From: Labyrinthula sp. Ha
Lineage: Eukaryota > Sar > Bigyra > Labyrinthulida > Labyrinthulaceae
Assembly: GCA_015227615.1 (NCBI GenBank)
Contig: JAALGZ010000004.1
Coordinates: forward strand, 806,001 to 870,000
Length of the DNA: 64,000 nucleotides
Direction of reading: 5' to 3'
Shown piece by piece: positions 33,401 through 46,019 of this stretch. A model generated the notes under the pieces. The model was given only the letters and a program-made list of their open reading frames with translations, was not told where the DNA came from and ran no database searches. Every line of letters begins with the position of its first letter. Within the stretch, counting starts at the first letter, position 1. The position numbers and the translations under genes were made by a program.

Positions 33401-36400
33401 TCTGGTATCTTACCTTGCAACATTCCTTTAAAATAATTCTTAACACTTAATCACATATTGTTTCTATCTGCCTTGAAATTATTTCTGTCAACCTTGTAGT
33501 TAATGATGTATCGGGTATTGTTGTTATGATTACTTGATACTATCTACTATAAATCTCTGAGCTTATCCACTATTACTCATCATTTCTGTTTTGACTTTCT
33601 CTGTCACCACTACGACTATCTTTTCTTCTGCTATTATCACTATGTTTTATATGGCCCTTTGTTTCCAATATTAGGACTGGGCTTACTCTTCATTGAAAAG
33701 TGAGAAATATTAAAGCCAATGTTTGGTTTTCACATAAATCTGCACTTAACTTTTTTCTTCCAAATGATCAAGAAACCGACTAAACTTTTCATTTTTTTTC
33801 AAATTCCATCTACCTGAGACATTGTCCCACTTAATCTTATGGATTTTGGTAATATCCAGTTTCTGAATCTTCAATGGCACAACTGGTTGGTTTTTGACTT
33901 TATCCATAGACAAAAATCTATTCTGTTAGTTCATCTGTGATTTTAACTAAATCATTAATGTCTCAACATTCCTACCAATTAATATCGAGTAAAATCAAGT
34001 TTCTAAATGGTATATCGCCCATTGCTGAGAGCACGGTCTCCGTTACCGTTTTTTATGTCAGATAAACTATTTTTTGAAATGTCTTGTCTGACTGCACAGT
34101 TTGTTGTATGCTCTTAGCTAATACTTTCTTAGCCATGTTCAACTGATACGGTATGCTATGTGTTTTCTATACATACCTCAGTTTAACTTACTATATGTAT
34201 TTGTGTTGTTATTAAAGCAATATTAAAGTAAGAGGTTAATCATTCTCTAACCAATTGCAATGACTTCAATTTAACTTCATCATTTCGATCGTTGAACTAC
34301 CTAAAGTATGTTCCTCTGATGAGATTTGTACCTTATAAGAGTTACAGGGCTTCATAATATTCTGAATTTTCGGCCATATCCACCTAAATTCTATTTCCTC
34401 TTTACTTGTTTAATTTCCCCACCCCAGTAACATCGGGCTTATACACTTCTTCCGTTTCGTTATATTCTTTGGTTTATATTGCAGCTACTTTAAATGCAAA
34501 TATGGTACCATTTTTCAATTGTGAGACTCCTTATAAAAGATTGTATTCTTACTGCGGAGTCAAAAGCTGGCTGGAATCGAAATGACCTGTATAGTTTGGG
34601 TCACATAATCTAGTTAGCGAAGTCTATACTTAAAACCACCCCAGAAATAAAAATCAAGCAGATTATGGTGCTTCAAGTGACCCATTAAAAGCAGAAGAAA
34701 CATAAGTTGTTCTTTATCTTATATTTTTTGACAATGTATCATTTTTGCTTCTGTTTCAAAACGCAGATATAATTTAATGCCGGGCTTAGCGCAGTCATTG
34801 AAGAATAACTCACATCACCCAACCCTGCCTCTATCTCTACCCCGCTCGTAATGAAATAAACATGGATGCATGTCCTTAGATGTTCCTTGAATATGAATAC
34901 ATTAGGCTGCTAGTAATATCTATGACCCAGCTGTTAACAGTAAGGTAATGGCAGTTTTTAAAACATGAAATTAGAGCATCAAAATTGAAATAAACTCATA
35001 TCTCTGATAAAGCCAAGTACTTAAATTCAAGCAATTTTTCATTAAAAGGCTGGTTTAGTGATTCTCTAAGAGTTTTTTTATCAATAGAATCTTTTCCAAT
35101 GATATTATTTTCCTAATCCACATCCTGTCGATTAACTTTTTCAGCTACTAGTAATAGGGTCTTTATTTGTTTATAAAGATTAGGGTGTGTATATCGTCAG
35201 TCTCCATCGAATGCTGAAGTAGTAAATACACATCCAATCACATTCACTGTTTTATTTATAGCTACATTTTCAGGGTTCCCTGCTTTGAATATATTAAATA
35301 AGTTCTATATCTTTTAAAAGGACCCGGGAAGCGTAGCCCCATATTATAAAATATCTGTAAGCCAGAATAAACCATAATAAACCAGCTGGTGTATGTCCTG
35401 AAGTGTTTCTTATATATTTTATAACACTTTTTACTCGTCCTCGGTATTTTTTTTCGCCTGGCTTTCTATTTTTTAACAATATTTGTTAACTTTAAGAAAC
35501 AAAATATTTGATTTCAATTTTATAGCTTATGAATAAGGAGTTCGAAAAGGTTTTTCGCACTATAAAATGTGAAAAAAACGACTTTGTAGCAACCAATATA
35601 TCCGGATAACTTTTGATTCCTTTGATATCTTTCTGTTTACTCCTAATGTTTTTCTGTATCATCGAACCTTTGTATTTCTCGGATGAAATGTTCGCCATAC
35701 TAATTTATATCAAAGCAGGATATACACTGGTGTTAAGAAAGTTTACATACTTCATTCATCTATAATTTACTTTGAGCACAAATTCTGTGTGTTCTTCTAT
35801 GTTCATTATTCAGATTTAGCATATTTTCCCCAGTGAGAAATGCTTTTTAATGTTTCTTCAATGAAAAAATATATTTCTTCATATATATCAGCCAATACCC
35901 TCCCAACTTTTTTGTTTTCTTAATCTAATTCTCCTGGACTTTCTTATATATGTTATCTATATATTCTTCATATAGGCCTCTTTAAAATTTTCTCTAATAA
36001 TTTGCAATTTTGAGAATATCAAAAGTCTCTTCAATTCTCGTTCGTTTAGCAAACCTATTCACTAGTTGTTTTTAATATTCATCTTTTATTTTGCAACTCA
36101 GGTTTATTCTCAAATATAAACTACATTGCCGATAGTTCTCTTTTCAAATATGACAATAGCTTCAACTTTTTCCATTGTGAAGACCTTTTTGAGTTACCTG
36201 GGTTATCCTAAAGTTTTGTTACATGGGCCTTTAATGGTAGCAAACATCCAAAATATCACCTTCTCCATTTCAAGGCTCCATTGAATACTAGTCGTTTTGT
36301 AAGCCATCACAGAAGAGCTACTCAATAAACCCTTTGCTAAAAATCCAAGCCGCTCATATCTCGGCAATCTGATCTGGAGACTCGAGAATATTTTAAACTG

Positions 36401-39400
36401 GTATTGAGACCTATGTCAAATATTTCACTGTATCTTGTACCTAATTATCTCTAGACAACGATCAGTTGCACAGAGTATCACCTACCCATGGTTAGCTATG
36501 CACATTCTTAACAGCATTCTTTGGCACCTTTGTAACATATCGGGTGTGATGAATCTTTCCTTTTTCTATGTCTTCTTGAAAGTTGCTTATGCTTCTGTTA
36601 AATTCATTATTCCCTAAATTTTGTTTTCTGTTGCGAATAAATATATGGCTCTTTTTCTTTACATTTCTGCAGCCTTTGTGCTGTTGTGCCAGACCTCATT
36701 GAACACTAAAATAGAGTAGAAGATTTCCAGTCATCTACGTCCCTGGGCATCTTTAACCAAACTTCTTGTATCATTTCCGTTAGTTTTTTTTGAATTCTAT
36801 TGTGCTACTATTTCCAGTTTTATGTGACATCACTTTTTCTCAATAAGATTTTAAAGAAACATATGTTTTCAGCACCTATCCTCAATTGCGGTGGCTCTTC
36901 TCGTTATACATTTTACCATTGCCCAGTGATATATTGACTTACGTTAGTATTTTTTTATAGAGATTATTGAACTTATCCTCTGAAACCTGACCATCTTCTG
37001 TTTCAATTACTCATGACAATTCTATTTCTAGGTAGCCTGAACCATGTGGTTAACATACATTGGTTCAAGCAAAACATGTGCTCCAGCTCAATTTCCCTTA
37101 CAAAACTGTATATATCCAGATAATCTTTTGCACAGGTTTCAAGATGATATTTTTAACGACATGAAATCTAGATAGATGCTTCTTAAACTCAGATATAATA
37201 AATTTTCGATATAGAAAACTTTACATAATCATCATGTAGAAATTCCTGTATCGTTGCTCAAACAATATTTCTTATTACCTCAACTACATTATTTAAAATG
37301 TATTTTTATTAATAGAAACAAATAACAGTTAATTTAGTTTTTCATTGAGTTAAAATTGGTTTGTACATATTAAAAAAAGAAATCCTCAAAAAAAATAATA
37401 TCAAGATTTACCTTAAGAAAATGTTTTCCCCAGTAATTTTAATAAAATTTCACTCCAATTAAAACACTAAAATAATCTTAAAATATTATTCTAGTAGATT
37501 TCTATTTTTTTTTATTTTCCATGAAGTACTGTTTTTATTTTCAAACTTACAGTTTCCATATTTCTGGAGTAAATTTAGATCTCAACAAATTATTTTGCAA
37601 TTTCTGTGTTTCACCCAATTATAACATGCTTCGCTACTTTTAGCTCTTACAATAGTTGCGGAAGACATATATAAGGGTTTTAATTTAGTGTCTAAGAGAT
37701 TTAAGCATATTAAGCTACTTATCCATTCTATCCACTTCATCTTAGCCAGTAATTTGGAGGAAGCACCCCATAGTTGTAAAACTGCTTTATCGGTACACTC
37801 TGTAGACTATATAATCAAAGATTACCCCAAATAACTCCAAACTAAGATTTTACGTATATAGGACAATTTTCTATTTGAGATAAACTACTTAATTCAGTAC
37901 ACAAAAACCAACAAATTCTTAAATATTTATTTTTAAGGACTAAATAGTAGCCAAGAGACATTTTACAGTACTTCTTTGAATTGTTAAATAAAGCTCTTAT
38001 GCCACACTTAAGTAACATATTGCGCAATATTGCTCTTCCATATTTTTTAATAAGGCGTGTTCATAACTGTATGGACGATTTTATCAAAAATGCAGTATAA
38101 TGGTCATATGATCAACAACACCTTTTCAACTCTTCTATAAACCTCAAAAAATATTGGAAACTGAGCCTAGCACTTACTCATACATTTTTTTGTGGATTAA
38201 ATCAATATAAAGTATAAAAAGACACGATTACTGAAAATAACGCATTTAGTATTTCTTAATTCTTGTCACGAAATCTTCCTCAAATACAATATTAACACCC
38301 ACAAAGTGATTCACATTAAAAAAACATTTCCAACTATATGTTTTGTCAGGGTATTTGATAAGGATGAGTACTTTAAAGCCTAAAAAAGGCTAATTTTAAG
38401 GGTCCTTTCACTAAGTTTACAGATCTCTAAAAAAACATACATTCAAACGTAATATCATGAAGAACAACTCTATAGATGATCTAATTCTTCTCAGACCCTA
38501 AGTATTTGCCATATCTAACTTCTGAAACCATGTCTCAGTTTGTTTCTTCTCTAGTTACTTGTAAATGAGCTAATCTTCATTCAGAAAAGTCAAATGTTGA
38601 AAATCTGCACATCTGAAAATACGAAATCACTCAGTTTTGCTATAATCCGCTAAATTTTTGTACTAGGTAGCCCCAAGCAACTAAAGAACATAACCTGTAA
38701 CCCTTAATTCTGTATTCTAGTATATTTTTAAATTTTTTTTAAAGAAAACTCGATATTGGGCTAAAATGCTGTTTTTACAAACTTCAATCCGTGTAATACC
38801 TCAAGAAATACTCGTCTAAAACCTGAACAGACCTCACCAGTCGAAGGAACGGGTGAATTTAGGTCTAAAAATTACTTTTTTGGTAACTGGAGTACTCTGT
38901 GTAGACTTCCTAACGATGTATCCTACTTCCAAGATCTTAGAAACTCTGAAAAAGGATACCCTTAAATGTTAAATATTCCTGAATTGGTGATATCAAGTAA
39001 GAAGACAGCCTGAAAAATAGTAGTCACCCTGAGGTATGGATGGTTTAGGATACCTCTGAGTTTTGCTCGAAAAAACTCCAAGAACTTTCCTATTAATCTC
39101 TACAATAGTTACTTGTCTTAACTTAACTTTACTCCAAATTCAACTTTAAAATAACCAAAACTGAGCTTCTACTCGAGCAAATATCAGGAACTTTGACTCT
39201 AACCTTATCAAAGATCAATTTACAGTAACCTAAAAAAGAAGTAGATAAAGGTTGAAGCTCTTACTACTTCTAATTGTACAAGCCTCTGTCGTATTATTGC
39301 TAATTCCTACATGAAGACTCATGGTTTTCTAAGTTTTCCCCTGATAAAATATTCCGTAACACATATAAACTGGTACAGAGGTGATCCTTCTTAACTAAAA

Positions 39401-40281
39401 AAGATTCATATTTTAAGTTCTTGAAAAAACTTGCATTTGCTGCGTTATTCTAGACTTAGTTTCTTTGGGCTTAAAGTAGGAAGAGAAAGTTTCTAGTTTG
39501 GCGAGTTTCTCAAAATAGTGGAAGACACTGTTACCTCAAGGTAAATGGCGGCATACCGCGGCAGAGTGTTTCATTAAGAAACCCTAGTCATATTCCAGAG
39601 CCGAAGTTTGTAGCAATGCCTTCTTACCAGTATTCAGCTGTCAGTGGCTCCTTCAGCCTTCTTTAATTTCGTCAGAACTCTTGAAGCTAGTGCCACAATA
39701 CAAACATCCTGGATCCAAAAATCTATTGGAAGCAGCATAAAACAGCTCCACTGAACCATCCCTACCCATAAAACTTATCCACGAACCCCTTGGAAGCTTG
39801 GATTGGCCTCACCTGGAACTCCATATAGCAAAAGGACCCAGAACCTTCATTTCAACACCTTCTACTCAACATCAGCAGTAATCGCGCGGAATGTTGCTCA
39901 GAACATCTTAATACATCCAACTGGATCTCTCAAAATCTTCAGTTATGTTCTTCAACACTACTTAAAGTACTTTGGCTTCGACGTGGGATAATTTCAATCT
40001 TTTACAATCAGATTTGATTTTTAATATGAATTTTAAGCGATTACATATTTTGACAAGATCTTGATTAAGCCATTGAGTCAATTAAATCAGGTATTTTCGA
40101 TATTCAACCAATGATGTACCGAGAAAGAAAAGGGAAAAGTAAGAGAAGTATTGATAGTAAAAGAAGATAGATCAACTACCAATTAGGGCTCCCATTAGCT
40201 ATAGAAATTGTACGAATAGCCAGGCTTGAAAGAGGTTAGGCCATCTGGCCCGATTAATCTTAGAAAAAAACGGACAGAAAC
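27460..40281. other. 12.8-kb gene-poor region
   Basis: Very AT-rich DNA with long T- and A-rich runs. No gene could be supported. Weak signals: a frame open for 67 codons at 31,999-32,199 (contains KSKAGHLFVARYIF) without a start codon; a degraded retroelement-like stretch on the minus strand around 32.5-34.7 kb; and a slightly GC-richer patch at 39.6-40.0 kb without recognisable coding content. Exons of under 100 nt with ~30-nt introns would be hard to see by eye, so hidden genes cannot be excluded. Confidence 0.35.
32500..34700 (-). mobile_element. Possible decayed LTR-retroelement relic (gag-like)
   Basis: A fossil, strongly decayed. Around 33,595-33,660 on the minus strand a short run reads KGHIKHSDNSRRK followed by Ser/Arg/Asp-rich residues, resembling the end of a retroelement nucleocapsid zinc knuckle and its basic linker. 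Charged, gag-like residues lie upstream of it. No terminal repeats were found and the limits are rough. It looks old, with many breaks. This could also be chance similarity. Confidence 0.28.
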
Positions 40282-42842
40282 ATGAACTCAATAGAACAAA
40301 GATATGAAGAAAGAAAAGATAAAACAGAATTTAAAATAGACTGGTATCTTAATTATTTTAACAACATAAAGGGAAAAAGATGATAATAACAACCCAATAA
40401 ACCCAAGCAACTTCAAAGAAGAGATAAAGGAGTTTGTCAAAGGGTTCCAACGAGATGAAGAAGTGACATCTCTAGAGTAAATTTCTTTGCTTTATATTTG
40501 TTTTAGATTCTATTATTGTCCCTTTGAAGTTCTTAAATCTGATTTTTTGAGATTTATTATTTCCTTTCCAGTTGTGAAGCGATTTAAGTATTTTGTTTTG
40601 TTTTGGTGACCGTAGATTTGAATACTGTTACTTCAGTGTTGAAAATTTCAAAGATCTTCAAAGACTAAACAATATGAAACTGCTTTATTTGGAGTGTATT
40701 TTATTCATATCTTTAGTTTAGGTTTAGTTTCTGTAATGTTGGAGAAATAAGCTCCTTTTTCAAGTTCTTGAAATCAGTCAGTGTTAAAGACTTAGAGTAA
40801 AAATATTTTGTTTTTTCATTTAGACTTTCTGAAAAAAAATTTAGTTCAGCAGATATTTCATACATAATGAAAATTTTATCTTTTAAAAGAGCACTTTTAA
40901 GAATATCGTATTTCTTATCAAAATATTAAGTTCTTAGGATTGTTCAAGAAGTTGAAGATACAATGGATATTCTTGCTATTAAAAACTTATTGAAGACAAA
41001 TGAAACTATAAAGATGTGTATGTTTATGAATTATACTAACATAACACAAGAGGATAAGGTTGAGTTGCAGAAAATAGTTGATTCACATCCTTCTATTGTT
41101 GGTCTGCGAGTCTCTGATACTTTTATTGAGCCTAAAGGAAAAGAAGAACTTTTAAAACCACTGGTTAAATCTTCGTTACATGATCTATATGAAGAATATG
41201 ATGAGTTAAAAGAGGTTTCAGTTATTCTTATGGGTATTTAATTTATGTTTACTCTTATTTTTTAGGAGACGGAAGAACTGGAAAAACTTCTTTATTAAGA
41301 AACTTATCTCAAAAAAGTTTTCAACAAGAAACAAAATCTACTTTAGTTATGGAAGATACTCAAATATTTCAAGTTTATCTCAATATTATGTTTAAACCAC
41401 TTACAAAGTATGATTTAAGCGTTCAAAGAGTGAAAAATATGATAGATTGCGAATACAGCTTGGAAGATGAAGTTCCAAGAGAGTCAAAATATAATTTAGA
41501 GTTTGAAGACGAGTTAATTACAAGAGCTGTAAGAGAAAACAGTTTTGTTGCAGGATATACAACATCTTATTATTCAGGTTTTACAAGACCTGATGATACT
41601 TTTTTACGTGTTTATGATTTTGGTGGACAAGAAGTTTTTTCTTCGGTGCATCATATTTTTATGAAAGAAAAAGCTCTTTATTTAGTTGTTTTTAACTTGA
41701 CAAAGTTGACGGAAAAAGATATATTTAGACTTAAATTTTGGTGTGAAAGTATCTTAAGAAGCGCACCAAAAGCACCTGTTGTGTTTATTGGAACTTTTTT
41801 ATATACTTTTTTAAAGAAAAATGGTGAAGGAGGTCTTCAAGAGGTAAATGAAACAATTGAAAAAGTGATATCAAAGCTTTTAAAGGAAATAAACGTTGTT
41901 AGAAATTATGGAACAGTATTCTTTCCTGTAGAAAATGCTGTTGATTCAAATATGGGTGGAGTAAGTGAAGTCAAAGAACTGCTTATGCAATTAGGGGACA
42001 GTTTTTCGAATATCTCTGAAATGGTAGATTCAAGTATTTATATAAAATCTGTTTATGTGTTATTTTTGGATAATTGTCGAGAAGAATCAAACTATATGAG
42101 TCTTCAAAGGTTTAAACTAAAAGCAAGAAAGTGTAACTTTTCTAAAGAGGAGATGGAAGAAATGCTAGAATTATATACGAAAGCAGGAATAATTTCCTAC
42201 TTTGCAGATATTAATTTATCTGAAACTGAAAATTTTATATTTTTTGCACCATCTTTTTTAGCTCAAGCTGTGGGAAGTTTTATTCGTGATGAAAGTTTTC
42301 ATCAACTTGCTTTTAGAACAACTAAGAAAGTATTTTCAAACTATAGAAAATATATTGACACAGGAATTATAAGAAAAGATTTATTTGATGTTTTGTTAAA
42401 ACAATATACAAAAACGGAAAAAGATTATGTTTTAAATATAGCTATACAAAGTTTGATTCTATTTGTAGATCCAAGAGAAAAAAACAGTTTTATTGTTCCA
42501 GAATTACTTCCTGATTTGAAAAACTCAAAACTAAGAATATCCTGGAAACCAGAGTTTGTGGTGAAAACAGAAAATCCAATGACACTGCAAGATTTTTTGC
42601 AAATTGTTTGCATATTTCTTAAACGCAAAGAGCTTCAAGAGTCCTTCTTGTTTAAATTCTTTGTAAGGATTATTTATAGTCCCGATGAAATAGTTAATAT
42701 ATTTGTTATTAAAGAAAGAGAAGTTGGTTTTAGTTTTAATGGGAAAAAAACCAATAGTTTACTTATTGTTTTTATGCAGCAGATGGTGGAAGAAGGAAAT
42801 AGAAGTGAGGAAGAAGTAGAGGAATATTTCGACCCTAGATAA
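40282..42842 (+). CDS. LRR-Roc-COR (Roco) GTPase, eight exons
   Basis: Exons 40282-40343, 40372-40476, 40507-40587, 40616-40693, 40728-40796, 40824-40907, 40938-41233 and 41266-42842 join to 783 residues; the seven introns are 28, 30, 28, 34, 27, 30 and 32 nt and every phase agrees. Roco proteins are multidomain Ras-like GTPases (LRRK2, bacterial Roco). Seen: six or so leucine-rich-like repeats of 22-30 residues at ~25-235 (VTSLEFYYCPF, VVKRFKFEYCYF, MKLLYLDFCNV, VKDLELSEKKF, TIKMCMFMNYTNI); the P-loop GDGRTGKTS at 259-267, created by the last splice; the G3 motif YDFGGQE with Asp376; LYLVVFNLTK; and a COR region at ~480-783. The usual G4 NKxD is replaced by something like GTFLYT, as in other divergent Roc domains. 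No kinase, WD40 or death domain follows, so output is probably through COR dimerisation. The partner is unknown. Confidence 0.88.
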
Positions 42843-44755
42843 TGACTGCAAGAAGAAGCGAGAAAATGTCACTTTGAAAATACAAAGACATATGACTTCC
42901 AAAAAACTCGAGGGTATTTAATAAGACGAAAATTTTCTAGACCAAGCATAGAAATGAATTCACTTATTATAATTTCATATAATTCCACTAAATCTATTAT
43001 TTCAGTTTTAATATATGACTTGATTCAGTAAGTAGAAAGAATTTGGGACTTAAACTTTTAAGCTTTTATGAATATTAATGTAATAACTTCTTTATGCAAT
43101 GTCTTCAAATTCAGCGTTGAAATCTAGAAGTGCAGTTTTCTCGAGAAATTTTTAATTTTCATATACTGTAAGTTAATTTCAAAGTAAAGAAAAGGAGAAT
43201 ATCCTAAAAAGACTAGATAATAAGAAACTTTGGCTAATGAAGAAACTAGAAACCATTGTTTCTATTCATTAATGGCTCGAAAGACTTTTACACTCCTCCG
43301 CATAGCTAAACCTTGAGAAATAGAAGACAGAAAGGTAAGATATAGTTGGTGAAGCTTAATAGCTAAAACCGAACTTGTAATGATGTCCCCTATCAAGCAA
43401 AAAAAGGTCTTCACTTTTCAAAATGAATAACAGCTCTCTCTTATCACTTCCCAGTGATAAATTTCTTTAGTGAATAAACATTTGTTTTTATTCTGTTTAC
43501 TTTGACACTACAAAATATATAATCCAATAGTTAAGGGAATAATTTACCACACAGTTGATAACTTAGCTCTGTTGAACTCAAAACAAAAATATTGGTGAAC
43601 ATTATTCTCTAGCTCAATGTCCATACTGTATGTTATTTCTTCAGATGTTCTCATACTGAACAATAACAATAATTTAGCTTCAAAATAGTTTGAAAAACTA
43701 ATCTGGACCACTTTACCTTATTTCAAGAGGATATTATTGAATAATGCGAATTCTCTATTTCAGTACCTTCAATTATTATTTCTTTAGTTCATCCAGTAAT
43801 CTGATTCCAGTTTTTAAACAATTTAATGAATGATATTTCTTTATTCATAAGTTGCTAAAATTTTATCCTCATCCTAATTTTAAGTGTTAAATTTTTGAAG
43901 TTTTTTCATAATATTTTTTCCAATTCTGTAGTAACAAAGAAACAAAGAGGAAAATATTCTATGTTTGTTTATTTTCTCAGCCCAACTTTAAGCTGACAAC
44001 ACCTAAACATGCAGTATTAAGATTTTACTTTTAGACTTTATAAAAACTATAATTTTACTTAGTTTGAAATATTTTATTAGAAAATAAGCTTCTGCTTGGA
44101 TAATTAAAACGAAATGATATAACCGAGAAAACCCGTCAATATCAGTTAAGAATGAGGAAATATTAAGTGTAGATGTTTTGTATAAAAAGGTTTTTATTGT
44201 ATATTAGTAATTAATTGATAAAATGACCCACAAAAGTATTTTATTGTAACTTGTGAATATGTAAATGCTAACTAAACTTGACTCAAAATTTTGCCAACTG
44301 TTTTCATATAGTCTAAATTTATTCTGGACGCTTCTTATATGGTTGAGACTTAAGATTAATAACTATTTTAAACAAAATTCGACATATTTTCATAAATTTT
44401 TCTTAAATTTTGAAGCAAAGAACTCTACTGCATATTTTTTCTCCAATTCTTTGGCGTGTCTTGAAGACAAAAGTGAGTATTTTTTTCTTGGATGTGACAC
44501 TCAGAAGCTTTCATTAAAGTCATGAATTCAACTTAAAGCATGATTTATTGACATAATGGTAAAAATGGGGATAATTGAACCCAACACACGTTAATCAAGA
44601 AAATTCGGAATTACTTTTTTGGAATCCAGAGATTTGTACTCTACTTCTCTTGATTGGTTGAGTCAGCAATCCGAGCATACTGCCAAAATTCATATTTAAG
44701 TAAAACATGTAGGAAAACTAACTCTTCAAGGATGACGTTAAAGCACAACCAATAA
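42843..44755. other. Intergenic 1.9 kb, nothing recognised
   Basis: AT-rich DNA after the Roco gene. One 86-codon frame at 44,265-44,525 has composition like non-coding DNA. No repeats or RNA genes were seen. Confidence 0.4.
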
Positions 44756-45658
44756 ACTAAAGAACCGGACAAAATAGCACCTAACCAGCTCAATGTAACC
44801 AAAATAGATGTATTACCTCCATTGAGATATTTGAAACGTTCGCAAAATTTGTTGGAAGTCGACTTAGATGCAGAAAAAGAGCACCACACTACTTTACAGA
44901 GGCTAAGAGTAAGCAATAGCTTGGTGCAGCAACTAAGCTCTTCATTTCAATATATCTTGGGACTACTTAGTATTATTTTTGTGTTAATCCTTAGTTTGAT
45001 CTTTTAGTTTCTATTCACATCTCTAATGTTAACAACATAAAAAAAGAGGACTATAAATCTGATTTTAAATCTAAGCTAGAAAAGTACCAAGATGACTTGA
45101 CTGATAATGAATTTAAGTTCATCAAAACACTTTGATGAAAACTCAATCAGTGCTGCCATTAGAGCAGTTTATCAAAAGTTTCTGCGCATCAACTTTGTGA
45201 AAGAACTTGTTAGAAGAATATTGAGAAAAGCTAGGGATGAAGTAAAGTCATCTGCAGATACCAATAAAAGTAGGTTGGTTAAATGAGGAATAAATTTTTT
45301 CAGCAGAGGAGGAACATTTGTATTATATTTTAATAGGACAGAAACAGGTAAACCTACAGTACAAGGCCTAACATTTCAAGAACCTCTACAAACAGAATCA
45401 ACAAAAATGTACCGTTACTTGACTCAGATAGATACAGCGCATGGCGTTTCAAGAAATCAAATGCGGGCGATGTCACTTATCAGCGTTGACTACAGTTCAT
45501 GTATTGTTAATTTCGGCTGCACTTATATGGAAACAGAGCTCTTTCTTGAAGGAGTTCATGGGCTCAAGGGTTTTGGGCAAACTCATTCTTCCGTAGTAAT
45601 GAGCAATGGAAGTATAACGTTGGCTAAAACATCTGCAGACTCAGGGGCCACTCATTAG
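44756..45658 (+). CDS. Unrecognised multi-exon gene (partial model)
   Basis: Five coding-like blocks join in consistent phase across short introns: 44756-44969, 45008-45116, 45151-45269, 45304-45358 and 45396-45658, with introns of 38, 34, 34 and 37 nt. The third and fourth introns end in TTTTTTCAG and CAAACAG; the last also has a CTAAC element. The reading contains LRYLKRSQNLLEVDLDAEKE, an amphipathic helical stretch, AAIRAVYQKFLRINFVKELV, EEEHLYYILIGQKQVNLQ, MYRYLTQIDTAHGVSRNQ and SLISVDYSSCIVNFGC. I recognise no family. The 5' end is not defined and the 3' end may continue by further splicing past 45,600. If the first intron is not used, the first block would end in a hydrophobic tail (ILGLLSIIFVLILSLIF) and could be a separate tail-anchored protein. 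A 91-codon frame on the minus strand (44,641-44,916) with a TM-like run competes for the first block. Confidence 0.42.
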
Positions 45659-46019
45659 AGGTATAACTTGTATTTTGCAACCACACTAGCCTCAACTTCA
45701 AAGGTTCTTTTTATAAAACACTTCTGCTGTTTAAGACAAACTTAGAATACATTCATTTTCATCCTTTAACTAAAGAAGTAGCTCTTGAAATCCATCTTCA
45801 AAACTTGCTGCAGAATTATCTGAAGGAACATCAGTAAAACTATCTAAAAAATTTAATAAAAAGGAAGAAAACGCTATGTTGGACCCAAACCAGCAGCATT
45901 TTGACGCTTTCTCCTAAGTCGACCCAAAGAGTTGAGTCGCTCATTTAATATCTAAAAGAAGGGGGGGGGGGCATTAAAACAAACGATGAAGAAAAAAACA
46001 CTGGATTAACTTTTTGAAT

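Noticed and set aside
39803-39991. 62-codon frame in a GC-richer patch
   Set aside because: No homology and no phase-consistent connection to the Roco gene that starts 290 bp downstream.
44560-44585. tRNA-like B box on the minus strand (GGGTTCAATTA)
   Set aside because: The T-arm stem does not pair and no A box or acceptor stem is found at the right distance.
45407-45658. DSGATH near the end of the frame taken as a copia protease active site
   Set aside because: The surrounding residues do not resemble a retroelement protease and the exon joins in phase to four upstream host-like exons.
45961-45971. G homopolymer of about 10-11
   Set aside because: Noted as a simple run, possibly prone to sequencing error; no function can be supported.
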